A stretch of DNA of 64,000 nt from Rhodothalassiaceae bacterium (GCA_026004935.1 BPKC01000001.1:2305381-2369380); one strand, 5' to 3'. Positions 15,518 to 29,090 are shown, counted from the stretch's first letter. Program-made: numbers and translations. The notes: generated by a model not told the origin, from the sequence alone.

Positions 15518-15799
15518 GAGTGACTCCCCTCATCTCCAGATTGCCGATGCATCCGGGGAATGGCAAGAGGCGCAGGGTGCTCCGGAACCGCGGACCCGGC
15601 GGGACCATCCTTTGCCGGGCCACCCATGCCCCGGCCGGGCGTCCCTGCCGCCTTGTCGGGAAGATGCCCCGCGACCGTCATCCGGGCGCCCCTCTTCCCC
15701 TCCCCGAATCACCCGGTGACCCCCACCGGGCATCCCTTCCATTACCCCCCCCCCCCCGTCCCCTTTTGTCAAGAGCATATCCTCTCCCGCACGCAACCG
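15494..15799 (-). repeat. Promoter-leader cassette, copy 3
   Basis: About 306 bp shared with copies 1 and 2, from the precursor start to just past the -35. It is more diverged at both ends: the leader-peptide coding part is only similar, and similarity stops around 15799. It is therefore probably the oldest duplicate, or copies 1 and 2 have been homogenised more recently. Confidence 0.88.
15741..15772 (-). promoter_or_regulatory. Promoter with G13 spacer tract, precursor 3
   Basis: TTGACA (15767-15772) and GGTAAT (15741-15746) with a 20-bp spacer; the G tract is 13 bases (15745-15757). Same geometry as in copies 1 and 2. Confidence 0.6.
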
Positions 15800-15894
15800 T
15801 TTAACACGCGGCGCCCGACAGGCCGTGATCCGGCCGTCCGCATCATGGCCCCGGCGCCGGGAAAGGGGCCAAAGCCGGCCGAGCCGTCGAATTT

Positions 15895-15927
15895 GTTCTT
15901 GACCTGTTCTCCTCCTCCCGGTAAGAA
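15895..15927 (+). promoter_or_regulatory. LexA (SOS) box overlapping a sigma-70 promoter
   Basis: GTTC-TTGACCT-GTTC (15895-15909) is an exact match to the alphaproteobacterial LexA site GTTC-N7-GTTC. It overlaps a -35 TTGACC (15899-15904), which is followed after 17 bp by TAAGAA (15922-15927). The small ORF at 15962 begins 34 bp downstream. DNA-damage control is inferred from the site and its position. Confidence 0.65.
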
Positions 15928-15961
15928 CAAAACAGGATCCTGGTCGGGAAGGGTGCAGGCG

Positions 15962-16138
15962 ATGCTGCCGGTTCTCGGATACGGACTGTTCGCGACGGCG
16001 CTCGTTCTGGCATTTGCGGTCGCGGGACGCAGCCTGGAGGTGCTGGCCGCCGGCGCACGCAGCCCGCAGCCGCTGCGGGCCCGCGCTCGGTCGCGCACGT
16101 CAATCGCGCGGGTGGGGCTGTACGCGCCGGGCCCGTGA
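15962..16138 (+). CDS. Small SOS-box-associated membrane protein
   Basis: A 58-aa ORF with one N-terminal hydrophobic segment (about residues 3-21, PVLGYGLFATALVLAFAVA) and a strongly basic tail with many Arg. It follows a LexA box and promoter. In Caulobacter the damage-induced division inhibitor SidA is likewise a tiny single-span protein under LexA; the resemblance is in architecture and control, not in sequence that I can align. The ribosome site is weak (AGG about 5 nt upstream). Could be spurious. Confidence 0.45.
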   Translation: MLPVLGYGLFATALVLAFAVAGRSLEVLAAGARSPQPLRARARSRTSIARVGLYAPGP

Positions 16139-16293
16139 CGGCGCAAGGACGGCCGCGCCGGCGGTGCCTGCGGAGCCCCTCGCCCGCTCGCCTCGGCCCG
16201 GCGGTGCGTGCGTGATGCGACCGGCAGCATGGGGATCATGGAGACCGGCGCAGCCCCCCTGCGCGGCGCATGGTTTGTCGGATCACGCGTGCC

Positions 16294-17268
16294 CTACGGC
16301 ACCAGCACGACCTTGCCCTTGACCCGGCGGTCGCGGATGGCGGCGAAGGCGTCGAGGAAGCGTTCCAGCGGGAAGCGCGCATCCACATGTGGGCGGATGC
16401 GCCCCTGCTCATAGAGCGCGAACAGCTCGCGCATGTTCTCCGCATGCTCGTCCGGCCGGCGTTCCGCCCAGGCGCCCCAGAAGACGCCGACCACGCTCGC
16501 GCCCTTCAGGAGCGGCAGATTGAGCGGCAGCTTGGGGATCCGCCCGCCCGCAAAGCCGATCACGAGATGCCGGCCCTCCCACGCGATCGCCCGGAAGGCG
16601 GGCTCGGTGAAGTCGCCGCCGACGGGATCGTAGATCACGTCCACGCCGCGCCCGCCCGTCAGCTCCCTGGCCCGCGCCTTCAGATCTTCCTCCGCGTAAT
16701 TGATGCCGTCCTGCGCGCCGTGCTCGGCGGCCATCGCGAGCTTGTCGGCGGAGGATGCCGCCGCGATCACCTTCGCGCCCATCGCACGCCCCAGCTCGAC
16801 CGCGGCCAGCCCGACGCCGCCGGCCGCGCCCAGCACCAGCAGCGTCTCCCCGGCCTTGAGCCCGGCGCGCTGCTTCAGGGCGTAATAGGAGGTGCCGTAG
16901 ACGATGGCGAAGCCGGCCGCGACGTCGAAGGACATGGAATCGGGAATGCGCACCACCTTGGCGGCCGGCACCACGACCTCCTCGGCGAAGGCGCCGGCCA
17001 GCACCGTGAACAGCACCCGGTCGCCGACCCTGATCCCGCTCACGTCATCGGCCACCTCCACGACCTCGCCGGCCCCCTCGCCGCCCGGGGCGAAGGGCAG
17101 CGGCGGCTTGAACTGGTAGAGCCCGCGCACGCACAGGATGTCGGGGAAGTTGACGCCGGCGGCCCTCACCCGCACCCGCACGCATCCGGGCTTGAGCTCG
17201 GGCGCCGGCACCTCCTCCACCTTCAGGTTCTCCTCCGGCCCGAATTCGCGACAGAGCACCGCACGCAT
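16294..17268 (-). CDS. NADPH:quinone oxidoreductase-family MDR protein
   Basis: A 324-aa medium-chain dehydrogenase/reductase of the zinc-independent quinone-oxidoreductase type. The N-terminal AGVNFPDILCVRGLYQFKPPLPF segment, GAAGGVGLAAVELG nucleotide-binding motif and IYDPVGGD are visible; zinc-ligand cysteines are missing. It reduces quinones or enoyl compounds with NADPH. It lies 52 bp downstream of the thiolase on the same strand, so a role in fatty-acid or acyl-CoA metabolism is plausible. Confidence 0.85.
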   Translation of the reverse strand: MRAVLCREFGPEENLKVEEVPAPELKPGCVRVRVRAAGVNFPDILCVRGLYQFKPPLPFAPGGEGAGEVVEVADDVSGIRVGDRVLFTVLAGAFAEEVVVPAAKVVRIPDSMSFDVAAGFAIVYGTSYYALKQRAGLKAGETLLVLGAAGGVGLAAVELGRAMGAKVIAAASSADKLAMAAEHGAQDGINYAEEDLKARARELTGGRGVDVIYDPVGGDFTEPAFRAIAWEGRHLVIGFAGGRIPKLPLNLPLLKGASVVGVFWGAWAERRPDEHAENMRELFALYEQGRIRPHVDARFPLERFLDAFAAIRDRRVKGKVVLVP

Positions 17269-17320
17269 CCCGTTTCTTCCCTTCTTCCGCTCTTGCGCCG
17301 CCTGCTTGCGATGCCGGACC

Positions 17321-18499
17321 TCAGGCCACCTCGAACAGGCCCGCCGCGCCCATGCCGCCGCCCACGCACATCGTGATCACCACATAGCGCGCGCCGCGCC
17401 GGCGCCCTTCGATCAGCGCGTGGCCCACCATCCGCGCGCCCGACATGCCGTAAGGGTGACCGATGGAGATCGCGCCGCCGTTCACGTTGAATTTCTCATT
17501 GTCGATGCCAAGCCGGTCGCGGCAGTAGACCGTCTGCACCGCGAAGGCCTCGTTCAGCTCCCACAGGTCGATGTCGTCGATCTTCAGCCCGTGCCGGTCC
17601 AGCAGCTTCGGCACGGCGAAGACCGGACCGATGCCCATCTCGTCGGGCTTCGTGCCGGCCACCGCGATCCCGCGATAGACGCCGAGGATGTCGAGGCCGC
17701 GCCGCTCCGCCTCGCGCCGTTCCATCAGCACCGAGGCGCTCGCCCCGTCGGACAGCTGGCTGGCGTTGCCGGCGGTGATGGTGTGGCCCGGGCCGCGCAC
17801 GGGCTGCAGCGCGGCGAGACCCTCCAGCGTGGTATCCGGCCGGTTGCCCTCGTCCTTGTCCAGCCGCACCGTCTCGCGCCGGACCTCGCCCGTTTCCCTG
17901 TCCTTGACGAGCTTGACCGTCTCGAGCGGCACGATCTCGTCGTCGAAGCGGCCCGCGCGCTGGGCGGCCGCGGTGCGCTGCTGGGACTGCAGCGCATAGC
18001 GGTCCTGCTCCTCGCGGGAGATGCCGTAGCGCCTGGCCACCACTTCCGCCGTGTCGATCATCGGCATGTAGGCGTCCTCGTGCATGGCGATCACCGAGGG
18101 ATCCGGCTCGATCCGGAACTTCTCGTTCTGGACCATGGAGATCGACTCGACCCCGCCGCCGACGGCGATCGTCATGCCGTCGGCGATGATCTGCTTGGCC
18201 GCGATCGCGATCGCCATGAGGCCGGACGCGCATTGCCGGTCCACCGTCATGCCGGAGACCTCCACCGGCAGTCCCGCGCAGAGCGCGGCGAGCCGGCCGA
18301 TGTTGGGCGCCTGGCAGCCTTGGGGCAGCGCGCAGCCGATGACGACATCGTCGATCTCGCCGGGTTCGACCTTCGCGCGTTCGACCGCCGCGCGGATCAC
18401 ATGGCCGGCGAGCGTCGGCGCGGGTGTCGCATTGAAGGCGCCGCGATAGGCCTTGCCGATGGGCGTGCGGGCTGTGGAGACGATGACGGCTTCGCGCAT
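17321..18499 (-). CDS. Acetyl-CoA C-acyltransferase (thiolase)
   Basis: A 392-aa thiolase, last step of beta-oxidation. Catalytic Cys in [11 protein letters not shown] (about residue 89), NEAFA, the His in [16 protein letters not shown] and the second Cys in [10 protein letters not shown] are all present. It is closer to 3-ketoacyl-CoA thiolases than to biosynthetic acetoacetyl-CoA thiolases, judged by the DRQCASG and [10 protein letters not shown] forms. Start ATG 18499 immediately gives [16 protein letters not shown]. Likely cotranscribed with the downstream oxidoreductase. Confidence 0.93.
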   Translation of the reverse strand: MREAVIVSTARTPIGKAYRGAFNATPAPTLAGHVIRAAVERAKVEPGEIDDVVIGCALPQGCQAPNIGRLAALCAGLPVEVSGMTVDRQCASGLMAIAIAAKQIIADGMTIAVGGGVESISMVQNEKFRIEPDPSVIAMHEDAYMPMIDTAEVVARRYGISREEQDRYALQSQQRTAAAQRAGRFDDEIVPLETVKLVKDRETGEVRRETVRLDKDEGNRPDTTLEGLAALQPVRGPGHTITAGNASQLSDGASASVLMERREAERRGLDILGVYRGIAVAGTKPDEMGIGPVFAVPKLLDRHGLKIDDIDLWELNEAFAVQTVYCRDRLGIDNEKFNVNGGAISIGHPYGMSGARMVGHALIEGRRRGARYVVITMCVGGGMGAAGLFEVA

Positions 18500-18598
18500 G
18501 GCTCTTCTCCCGTCCGTGCAGGCGGTGGTTTGCTGCTGTGCAGCATGACTTTTTCACCCCCCGCCCGCAAGCTTCTGGAACCGTAAGGCGCCGCTCGT

Positions 18599-19495
18599 TC
18601 AGCCGCCCCGCCCCATGCGCCCGCCTTCGCCCAGCAGCGGAATCCGCGCGACGAACTGGCCCTCCAGCGGATCAAGCTCGTCGGGCCGCGCCTCGGTGAT
18701 GCCGAAGCCGGCGTCATGGGGGATCACGAGGCGCCGGCCCTCGCCGCGCGGGCCGACGATCTCGGGCCTGAGGCGGTGGACCGGCGTGGCCCGGGCCTGC
18801 GCCAAGGCTTCGGCCACGCTGCGCGCGCGGGCGAGCTTCACGAGGTTGAGGCGGGTCGGGAACATCAGCGGCTGGCGGCCGGCCTGCCAATCGGCCAGGA
18901 TGTCCTGCGGCCGCCGCCAGGCGAGCGCCGTGTTTTCGCTCTCGTTTTCCAGTTCCGCCCGCTGGTCCTCCGGCGCGCGCGCCAGATAGAAGCGGGCGTC
19001 GAATCGCCGCGGCGATTCGACGGGGGTCACCCAGTGGGCGAAGAAGACGAGCGCGCCTGGGTCGAAGACGAGGTCGGCGCGCTCGGCCAGCGTCGCCAGC
19101 GTGATGCGATCGGCGAGCAGCGGCACGCGCCAGCGGCGGGCGAGGCGGCGTCGGCGCGGCTCGCGGATGCGCCGGCCCGTGCGCGCATCGCATGCCAGCA
19201 GGATGCCCGCCTCCTCGAAGAGTTCCCGGATTGCGGCAAGCCGGGCGGCCCGCTCGATCACGGGCAGGGCCCGCCGCGGCCTCAGGCGCAGCGTCAGCCG
19301 CGGCGAGGCGTCCGCCCTGTCGACTCTCCCCCCGGGGAAGGCGAGCATGCCGCCGGCAAACCGCATCTCGCGGCTGCGCATCACGGTCAGCACCTCCAGC
19401 CCCGCCGGCCCGTCGCGCAGGAGAAGGATGGACGCCGCCGGCAGAGCCGGTGCCGCGCCGGCCGGCGCGTCGGGCTCGGGCGCGATCCATGGCAT
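18599..19495 (-). CDS. NUDIX hydrolase, NUDT19-like
   Basis: A 298-aa NUDIX protein. The box is split: FPGGRVD, then an insertion of about 25 residues, then RELFEEAGILL. Such an insertion and the later HWVTPVESPRRFDARFYLA segment are typical of the NUDT19 group, which includes CoA and acyl-CoA diphosphatases; substrate here is inferred. The ATG 19495 lies 2 bp after the dnaE stop, so it is the distal gene of the lolC-lolD-dnaE run. The in-frame extension upstream is a shadow of dnaE. Confidence 0.82.
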   Translation of the reverse strand: MPWIAPEPDAPAGAAPALPAASILLLRDGPAGLEVLTVMRSREMRFAGGMLAFPGGRVDRADASPRLTLRLRPRRALPVIERAARLAAIRELFEEAGILLACDARTGRRIREPRRRRLARRWRVPLLADRITLATLAERADLVFDPGALVFFAHWVTPVESPRRFDARFYLARAPEDQRAELENESENTALAWRRPQDILADWQAGRQPLMFPTRLNLVKLARARSVAEALAQARATPVHRLRPEIVGPRGEGRRLVIPHDAGFGITEARPDELDPLEGQFVARIPLLGEGGRMGRGG

Positions 19496-19497
19496 CT

Positions 19498-23022
<3,525 letters not shown>

Positions 23023-23056
23023 GCCCTGCCCCGTTCCGCCCTGCCGGCGTTTCGCT

Positions 23057-23749
23057 TCAGACCGCCGCGTCAAGCGGCTCCAGCCTGCCCTCGTGCAGGC
23101 GCAGCACGCGGTCGGCGCGCCGCGCGAGCTCCAGATTGTGGGTGGCGAGCAGCACGGCGGCGCCCCGCTCGCGCGCGACGGCGAGAAACAGCTCCATCAC
23201 CTCCCCGGCCGTGTGCTCGTCGAGATTCCCGGTCGGTTCGTCGGCCAGCACGACCCGGGGCTCGTGCACCAGCGCACGGGCGATCGCCACCCGCTGCTGC
23301 TCCCCGCCCGAGAGCGCCGCCGGGCGGTGATCGAGGCGCGCGGCCAGCCCCAGCCGCTCCAGAACCCTCCGCGCGGCGGCGAGCGCCTCGCCCCGCGACC
23401 GGCCGGCGACGCGAAGCGGCATCGCCGCATTCTCGAGCGCCGTGAACTCCGGCAGCAGATGGTGGAACTGGTAGACGAAGCCGATGAGCCCGCGCCGCGC
23501 CCGGGTGCGCTCCCCGTCGCCCGCCTGCGTCATGTCGGCGCCGGCGATCGCGACGCGGCCCGAATCGGGGCGCTCCAGCAATCCGGCGATATGCAGGAAG
23601 GTGGACTTGCCGGTGCCCGACGGTCCGGTCAGCGCCACCACCTCGCCAGCCGCCAGCTCGAGCGAGACGTCCACCAGCACGGTGATCTGCCGGCCGGCCT
23701 GGCGGAAGCCTTTCGCGACGTGATCGGCGATGAGGATCGGATCGGCCAT
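23057..23749 (-). CDS. lolD: Lipoprotein-release ABC ATPase LolD
   Basis: 230-aa ATPase powering extraction of outer-membrane lipoproteins from the inner membrane. Walker A GPSGTGKSTFLH, the LolD/MacB-type GFVYQFHHLLPEFTALEN, signature LSGGEQQR, Walker B VVLADEPTGNLD and ATHN switch are present. Its start is 3 bp after the lolC stop, so the two are cotranslated. The YQFHHLLPEF loop is characteristic of LolD. Confidence 0.95.
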   Translation of the reverse strand: MADPILIADHVAKGFRQAGRQITVLVDVSLELAAGEVVALTGPSGTGKSTFLHIAGLLERPDSGRVAIAGADMTQAGDGERTRARRGLIGFVYQFHHLLPEFTALENAAMPLRVAGRSRGEALAAARRVLERLGLAARLDHRPAALSGGEQQRVAIARALVHEPRVVLADEPTGNLDEHTAGEVMELFLAVARERGAAVLLATHNLELARRADRVLRLHEGRLEPLDAAV

Positions 23750-23752
23750 GGC

Positions 23753-24991
23753 TCACTCGTAGCGCAGGACCTCGACGGGGTCGAGCCGCGCCGCGCGCAG
23801 CGCCGGCGGCAGGGTCGCGACCAGCGACAGTCCGAGTGCCACGAGAACGACGACCAGCACCTCCACCGGATCGACGAGCGCCGGAATCTCACTCAGGAAC
23901 CGCACCTCCGGGTTCCACAGCTGCGTGCCCGTCAGCCGTTCAAGAAAAGCGCGGATCGCGGCGATGTGATCGCAGAAGACGAGGCCCAGCACGACGCCGA
24001 GCCCGGTGCCGATGGCGCCGAGGCTGCCGCCGGCGATCACGAACACCCGCACCACCGCCGCCCGCGCAAGCCCGATGGTGCGCAGGATCGCGATGTCGCG
24101 CGCCTTGTCTTTGACGAGGATGATGAGGCTCGAGATGATGTTGAAGGCGGCGACGAAGATGATCAGCGTAAGAATGAGGAACATCACGTGCCGCTCGACA
24201 TCAAGGGCGGAGACGAGACTCCTGTTCATGTCGCGCCAGGTCACCACGGCGCCCACGTCGCGCACGAGGGCATCGATCGCCGGCACCACCGTCTCCACAT
24301 GCGCGGGATCGGTCGTCATGATCTCGATGTTCGTCACCGCATCCTTCATGCCGAGCAGACGCTGGGCCTCATCCAGCGGCATGCCGATGAAGAGGTTGTC
24401 GAAGTCGTAGATGCCAAGCCGGACGACGGCGCCGACGACGAAGGGGATGCCCCGGGGGACGCCGCCCAGGGGAGTCGCGACGAATCGCGGCAGCAAGAGC
24501 GTGACGGTGTCCCCCGGCCCCACCCCGAGATTCTGCGCCAGCTTTTCGCCGAGGATCACCGTGCGCTCGTACTCGAGCTCGTCGAGGCTTCCCGACACGA
24601 TCTCCATGCCGGAGAGCGCGCCCGGCCGGAGCGCCTCGTCCGGCAGGCCGCGGATGAAGGCGCCGGCCGCCCTCTCGCCCGCGATCGCCATGGCCTGGGC
24701 GTGGATGTAGGGGGTCACCCGGGTGACGCCCGGCACCTTGCGGATCTTCGCGACGAGCTCCCGATAGTTCGGAATCTCCCCCGCATAGGGCGCCACGACC
24801 GCGTGACCGTTGAAGCCGAGGAGCTTGTCGATCAGCTCGGCCCGAAAGCCGTTCATCACGCTCATGACGATGATGAGCGTGGCCACGCCGAGAAGGATCC
24901 CGACGAGCGCGAAGCCGGCGATGACGGAAATGAAGCCGTCGGCACGCCGGGCCTTGAGATACCGCCAGGCCAGCTCCCACTCCACGCCCAT
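23753..24991 (-). CDS. lolC: Lipoprotein-release permease LolC/LolE family
   Basis: 412-aa FtsX-like permease: one N-terminal span (GFISVIAGFALVGILLGVAT), a periplasmic domain, and three C-terminal spans ending in the DPVEVLRYE signature of the family. ATG 24991 with GGGAAGGG upstream; the extended frame before it is not family-like. Only one permease gene is present with lolD, as usual in alphaproteobacteria, so a homodimer is expected. First gene of the operon lolC-lolD-dnaE-NUDIX. Confidence 0.94.
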   Translation of the reverse strand: MGVEWELAWRYLKARRADGFISVIAGFALVGILLGVATLIIVMSVMNGFRAELIDKLLGFNGHAVVAPYAGEIPNYRELVAKIRKVPGVTRVTPYIHAQAMAIAGERAAGAFIRGLPDEALRPGALSGMEIVSGSLDELEYERTVILGEKLAQNLGVGPGDTVTLLLPRFVATPLGGVPRGIPFVVGAVVRLGIYDFDNLFIGMPLDEAQRLLGMKDAVTNIEIMTTDPAHVETVVPAIDALVRDVGAVVTWRDMNRSLVSALDVERHVMFLILTLIIFVAAFNIISSLIILVKDKARDIAILRTIGLARAAVVRVFVIAGGSLGAIGTGLGVVLGLVFCDHIAAIRAFLERLTGTQLWNPEVRFLSEIPALVDPVEVLVVVLVALGLSLVATLPPALRAARLDPVEVLRYE

Positions 24992-25657
24992 CGCCCGTGC
25001 CCTTCCCGTGCCGGATGCGGATGCCGCCTCAGGCGCGGCCCGTTCTAGATGCCCGTGCCCCCCCGCCGCTGGCAAGGCTTCAAGACGGCGGGCTCGCGAT
25101 TCGCAGGCGGATGGTTGCAATTGCGCTGCGCGGCTTGCGCCGGGGCTGCGGGAGTGCCGGCCGCGGCTCCACCGGATGCCTGCGAGTGTTGCCTGAATGC
25201 AACAGTTCCCCGCTTTTTTCGCCGACACCGAGGGTCAAAGCGGCCCTCCTCGGTGACAGCGGAGCAGCGGCGATGTATGGTCTTGGCCGTCGATCGACAA
25301 ACGCAGCCCCGTGTAAGAGGGCGCACGACGCAGGGACCGGGTGGCGGGGCGACGCCCCACTTCATGCGCGGCGGAATCCGCGAGGACCGCGACCCAGGTT
25401 CAGGGAGGAAACGGGCGCAGCCCGGTGACCGGCGAGAAGGCGGGAAGGCCTCGGCATCGGAAGCCCGCGAACGGTTCACACCGATCGGATTTTCGACAAC
25501 GGGTCGATCCTCGAAGCGTCCGCCGCCGGCGGGCGCTTCCTTGTCTTTCGGCGCAAGGACGCATGATTCCGCACGTGACAAGGCCGGCACCGCACCGGGC
25601 ACCGGCCTTGTCGGGGGCGGGGACAGGGAGGAGAGTGACGTCGGTATCCGGCGTCGC
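24992..25657. other. Gap between flagellin 1 and lolC
   Basis: About 660 bp without a credible gene. It must carry the lolC operon promoter and the end of the flagellin transcript. Apart from the hairpin at 25578-25611 I see no repeat, RNA or conserved element; open frames here change composition abruptly and have no recognisable product. Confidence 0.4.
25578..25611 (-). terminator. Hairpin downstream of flagellin 1
   Basis: Ten-bp perfect arms ACAAGGCCGG (25578-25587) and CCGGCCTTGT (25602-25611), 47 nt past the flagellin stop. A T-tract is lacking, so termination strength is uncertain. Confidence 0.55.
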
Positions 25658-26488
25658 TTATCCGCCGAACAGGCGCAGGATCGCCTGCGGCTGGCTGTTG
25701 GCGATGCTGAGCGCCTGCAATCCGAGCTGCTGCTTGACCTGCAGGGCCTGCAGCCGGGCGCTTTCGCGGGCCAGGTCCGCGTCCACGAGATTGCCGATGC
25801 CGGTCTGCAGGGTGTCCTGAATGATGGTCGTGAAGTCGCGCTGTGTCTGCAGCGCCTTGGCGCCCGCGCCGAGACGCGTCTGCGCATCGCTCAGGTTCGC
25901 GATGGACTGGTCGATCTTGGTCACCAGCGCCGCGGCCTGGGATGCCGTATTGAAGGTGGAGCTGGGCCCGAAGGTGATGATCGCACCCCCCGGCGACATG
26001 TTCTCGTGCTGGACGACGATCGTCTGCTGCGCGTCCGGGGTGGTGATCGCGACCACCTGGTCGGTGCCGCCGTCGATCAGGTTGGTGCCGTTGAAGGAGG
26101 CGTTCGCGATGATCGTCGAAATCTGGTCGCGGATCTGCTCGAAATCCTGCTTCAGCGCCGCGCGGCTCGCCGCATCGAGACCGGCGTCGGCCGCCGCCAC
26201 CGCGCGCTCCTTGAGATCGAGCAGCAGATCGCCGATCGCCTGCGAGGCCGCGAGCGCCACGTCGGTTGCGCTGATCGAACGATCAAGGCTCTGCGCCACC
26301 GCGTCATAGCCGCGGAAATCGGCCCTGAGGTTCTGCGCGATCGCGAACACCGCCGCGTTGTCCTTGGCCGAGCGGATCCTCAGTCCCGTGTTCACCCGCT
26401 CCTGCGTGTCGTTGAGCTGGTCCGTCGTGCGGGTGAGCTGCTGCAGGGCGCTCAACGCCGCCGGATTGGTGTTCACCGAAAACGCCAT
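25658..26488 (-). CDS. Flagellin 1
   Basis: 276-aa filament protein. N-terminal D0/D1 (SVNTNPAALSALQQLTRT, TGLRIRSAKDNAAVFAIAQNLRAD) and C-terminal D1/D0 (DADLARESARLQALQVKQQLGLQALSIANSQPQAILRLF) are intact, joined by a short central region, so surface D2/D3 domains are absent, as in other small alphaproteobacterial flagellins. ATG 26488 with AGGAG 9 nt upstream. A perfect sigma-54 promoter at 26578-26593 implies a leader of about 80 nt, where FlbT could act. It is a diverged paralogue of flagellin 2. Confidence 0.95.
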   Translation of the reverse strand: MAFSVNTNPAALSALQQLTRTTDQLNDTQERVNTGLRIRSAKDNAAVFAIAQNLRADFRGYDAVAQSLDRSISATDVALAASQAIGDLLLDLKERAVAAADAGLDAASRAALKQDFEQIRDQISTIIANASFNGTNLIDGGTDQVVAITTPDAQQTIVVQHENMSPGGAIITFGPSSTFNTASQAAALVTKIDQSIANLSDAQTRLGAGAKALQTQRDFTTIIQDTLQTGIGNLVDADLARESARLQALQVKQQLGLQALSIANSQPQAILRLFGG

Positions 26489-26577
26489 CGCCGTTCTCCT
26501 CTTCGGCTCCTCGCTTCCTGCCGCCCCGCCGGCAGCCATTGCCTTCGCGGCCGGCGCGCAAGCGTCGCAGCGAATGA

Positions 26578-26593
26578 AGCAACAGGCGTGCCA
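26578..26593 (-). promoter_or_regulatory. Sigma-54 promoter of flagellin 1
   Basis: Minus strand TGGCACGCCTGTTGCT is an exact match to TGGCACG-N4-TTGCT, 90 nt upstream of the flagellin ATG. Confidence 0.88.
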
Positions 26594-26734
26594 ATTCGCA
26601 GGCCTCGAATATCTTGTTGATCATCAATGCGAATCTGTCGAAGCGTCGCTGACGGGAAGATCGGGGAAGCGATGCGGAAGCCGCATGGAAATTCTTGCCG
26701 GGGCGACCGCCCGGACCCGCTGCAACAAAAGAGG

Positions 26735-26774
26735 AGGAGGCGGAGGCCCGGCCTGCGCCGAACCTCCGCCTCCT
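26735..26774 (-). terminator. Rho-independent terminator of flagellin 2
   Basis: Twelve-bp perfect arms (AGGAGGCGGAGG at 26735-26746, CCTCCGCCTCCT at 26763-26774) 13 nt past the stop; on the minus strand the stem is followed by CTTTTGTTG. Confidence 0.82.
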
Positions 26775-26786
26775 GCCGAAACAGAC

Positions 26787-27602
26787 TCACCGGCCACCGA
26801 AGAGCGAAAGGATCGTCTGCGGCGCCTGGTTGGCGATGGCCAGCGCCTGCAGCCCGAGCTGCTGCCGGACCTGGAGCGCCTGCAGATTGGCGCTCTCCTT
26901 CGCCAGATCCGCATCGACGAGATTGCCGATGCCGATCTTGAGGCTGTCGATCACCTTGCCGACGAAGTCCTTCTGCAGCTCGAAGCGCTGGCGGCCTGCA
27001 CCCAGCACGGAAAGCGTCGCGTTCACCGTGCTGATGGCACCATCCAGCTCCGAGACCACCGACTGTGCGGCGGTCGCCGTCGCGAAGGCGCTGGAAATGC
27101 CCAGCGCCGAGACCGTCATGTCCGCACCCGCCACGGAGAAGACCACCTGGCCGTTCTCGTCGATGGCGGCGACGGAGTTGGCGGCACTGATCAGGTTGGT
27201 GCCGTTGAACGAGGCGCTCTGCACGATCGAGTCGATCTGCCGCAGGACCTGCTTGAATTCGTCCTCGAGAGCCTGCCGCGACAGGGAATCGAGGCCGGGG
27301 TCCGATGCGGCCACCGCCGTCTCCCTGAGCTTGATCAGAAGATCGGCGATCGCCTCGGATGCATTCAGCGCCACGTCCAGCGCCGCGATCGATCGGTCGA
27401 GGCTTTGCGAGACCGCGTTGAAGCCGGCGACATCCGCACGCAGGTTCTGCGCGATCGCGAATGTCGCGGCATCGTCCTTGGCACTCGCCACCTTCAGACC
27501 GGTGTTGATCCGGTTCTGGGTGATGGCGAGCTGACGGTTGGTCTCGTTCAACTGCGTCAAAGCCACGAACGCTCCCGGGTTGGTGTTCACGGAAAAAGCC
27601 AT
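26787..27602 (-). CDS. Flagellin 2
   Basis: 271-aa flagellin with the same architecture as flagellin 1: N-terminal SVNTNPGAFVALTQLNET, C-terminal DADLAKESANLQALQVRQQL, and a short variable middle. The first and last segments are most alike between the two, while the central 60 residues differ, so the copies are an old duplication. AAGGAG precedes ATG 27602. It has its own perfect sigma-54 promoter and a strong terminator, so the two flagellin genes are independently transcribed. Confidence 0.95.
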   Translation of the reverse strand: MAFSVNTNPGAFVALTQLNETNRQLAITQNRINTGLKVASAKDDAATFAIAQNLRADVAGFNAVSQSLDRSIAALDVALNASEAIADLLIKLRETAVAASDPGLDSLSRQALEDEFKQVLRQIDSIVQSASFNGTNLISAANSVAAIDENGQVVFSVAGADMTVSALGISSAFATATAAQSVVSELDGAISTVNATLSVLGAGRQRFELQKDFVGKVIDSLKIGIGNLVDADLAKESANLQALQVRQQLGLQALAIANQAPQTILSLFGGR

Positions 27603-27675
27603 GAGTCTTCTCCTTTCTGGATTTCCACAAGGCGTCCTTCTGGCCGCCTGCGAGCCATCGGCTCGCCACGACACA

Positions 27676-27691
27676 AGCAACTCGCGTGCCA
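27676..27691 (-). promoter_or_regulatory. Sigma-54 promoter of flagellin 2
   Basis: Minus strand TGGCACGCGAGTTGCT matches TGGCACG-N4-TTGCT exactly, 74 nt upstream of the ATG. Confidence 0.88.
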
Positions 27692-27866
27692 CAAGAAATT
27701 TCCATATCTGAGAATGACTTGCCGTGAGACACGATGGTGGCGCCCCGGCCGATGCGTCCCGGCCCGGCAGCGATTGTCCGTCAGGATCGCCCCGCTTGCG
27801 GGACGCGGACGGGAGGGGATCACACCGGAGGGGTGAGCACGGGGCGCGGCCGCCCCCGCGGGACCG

Positions 27867-29090
<1,224 letters not shown>

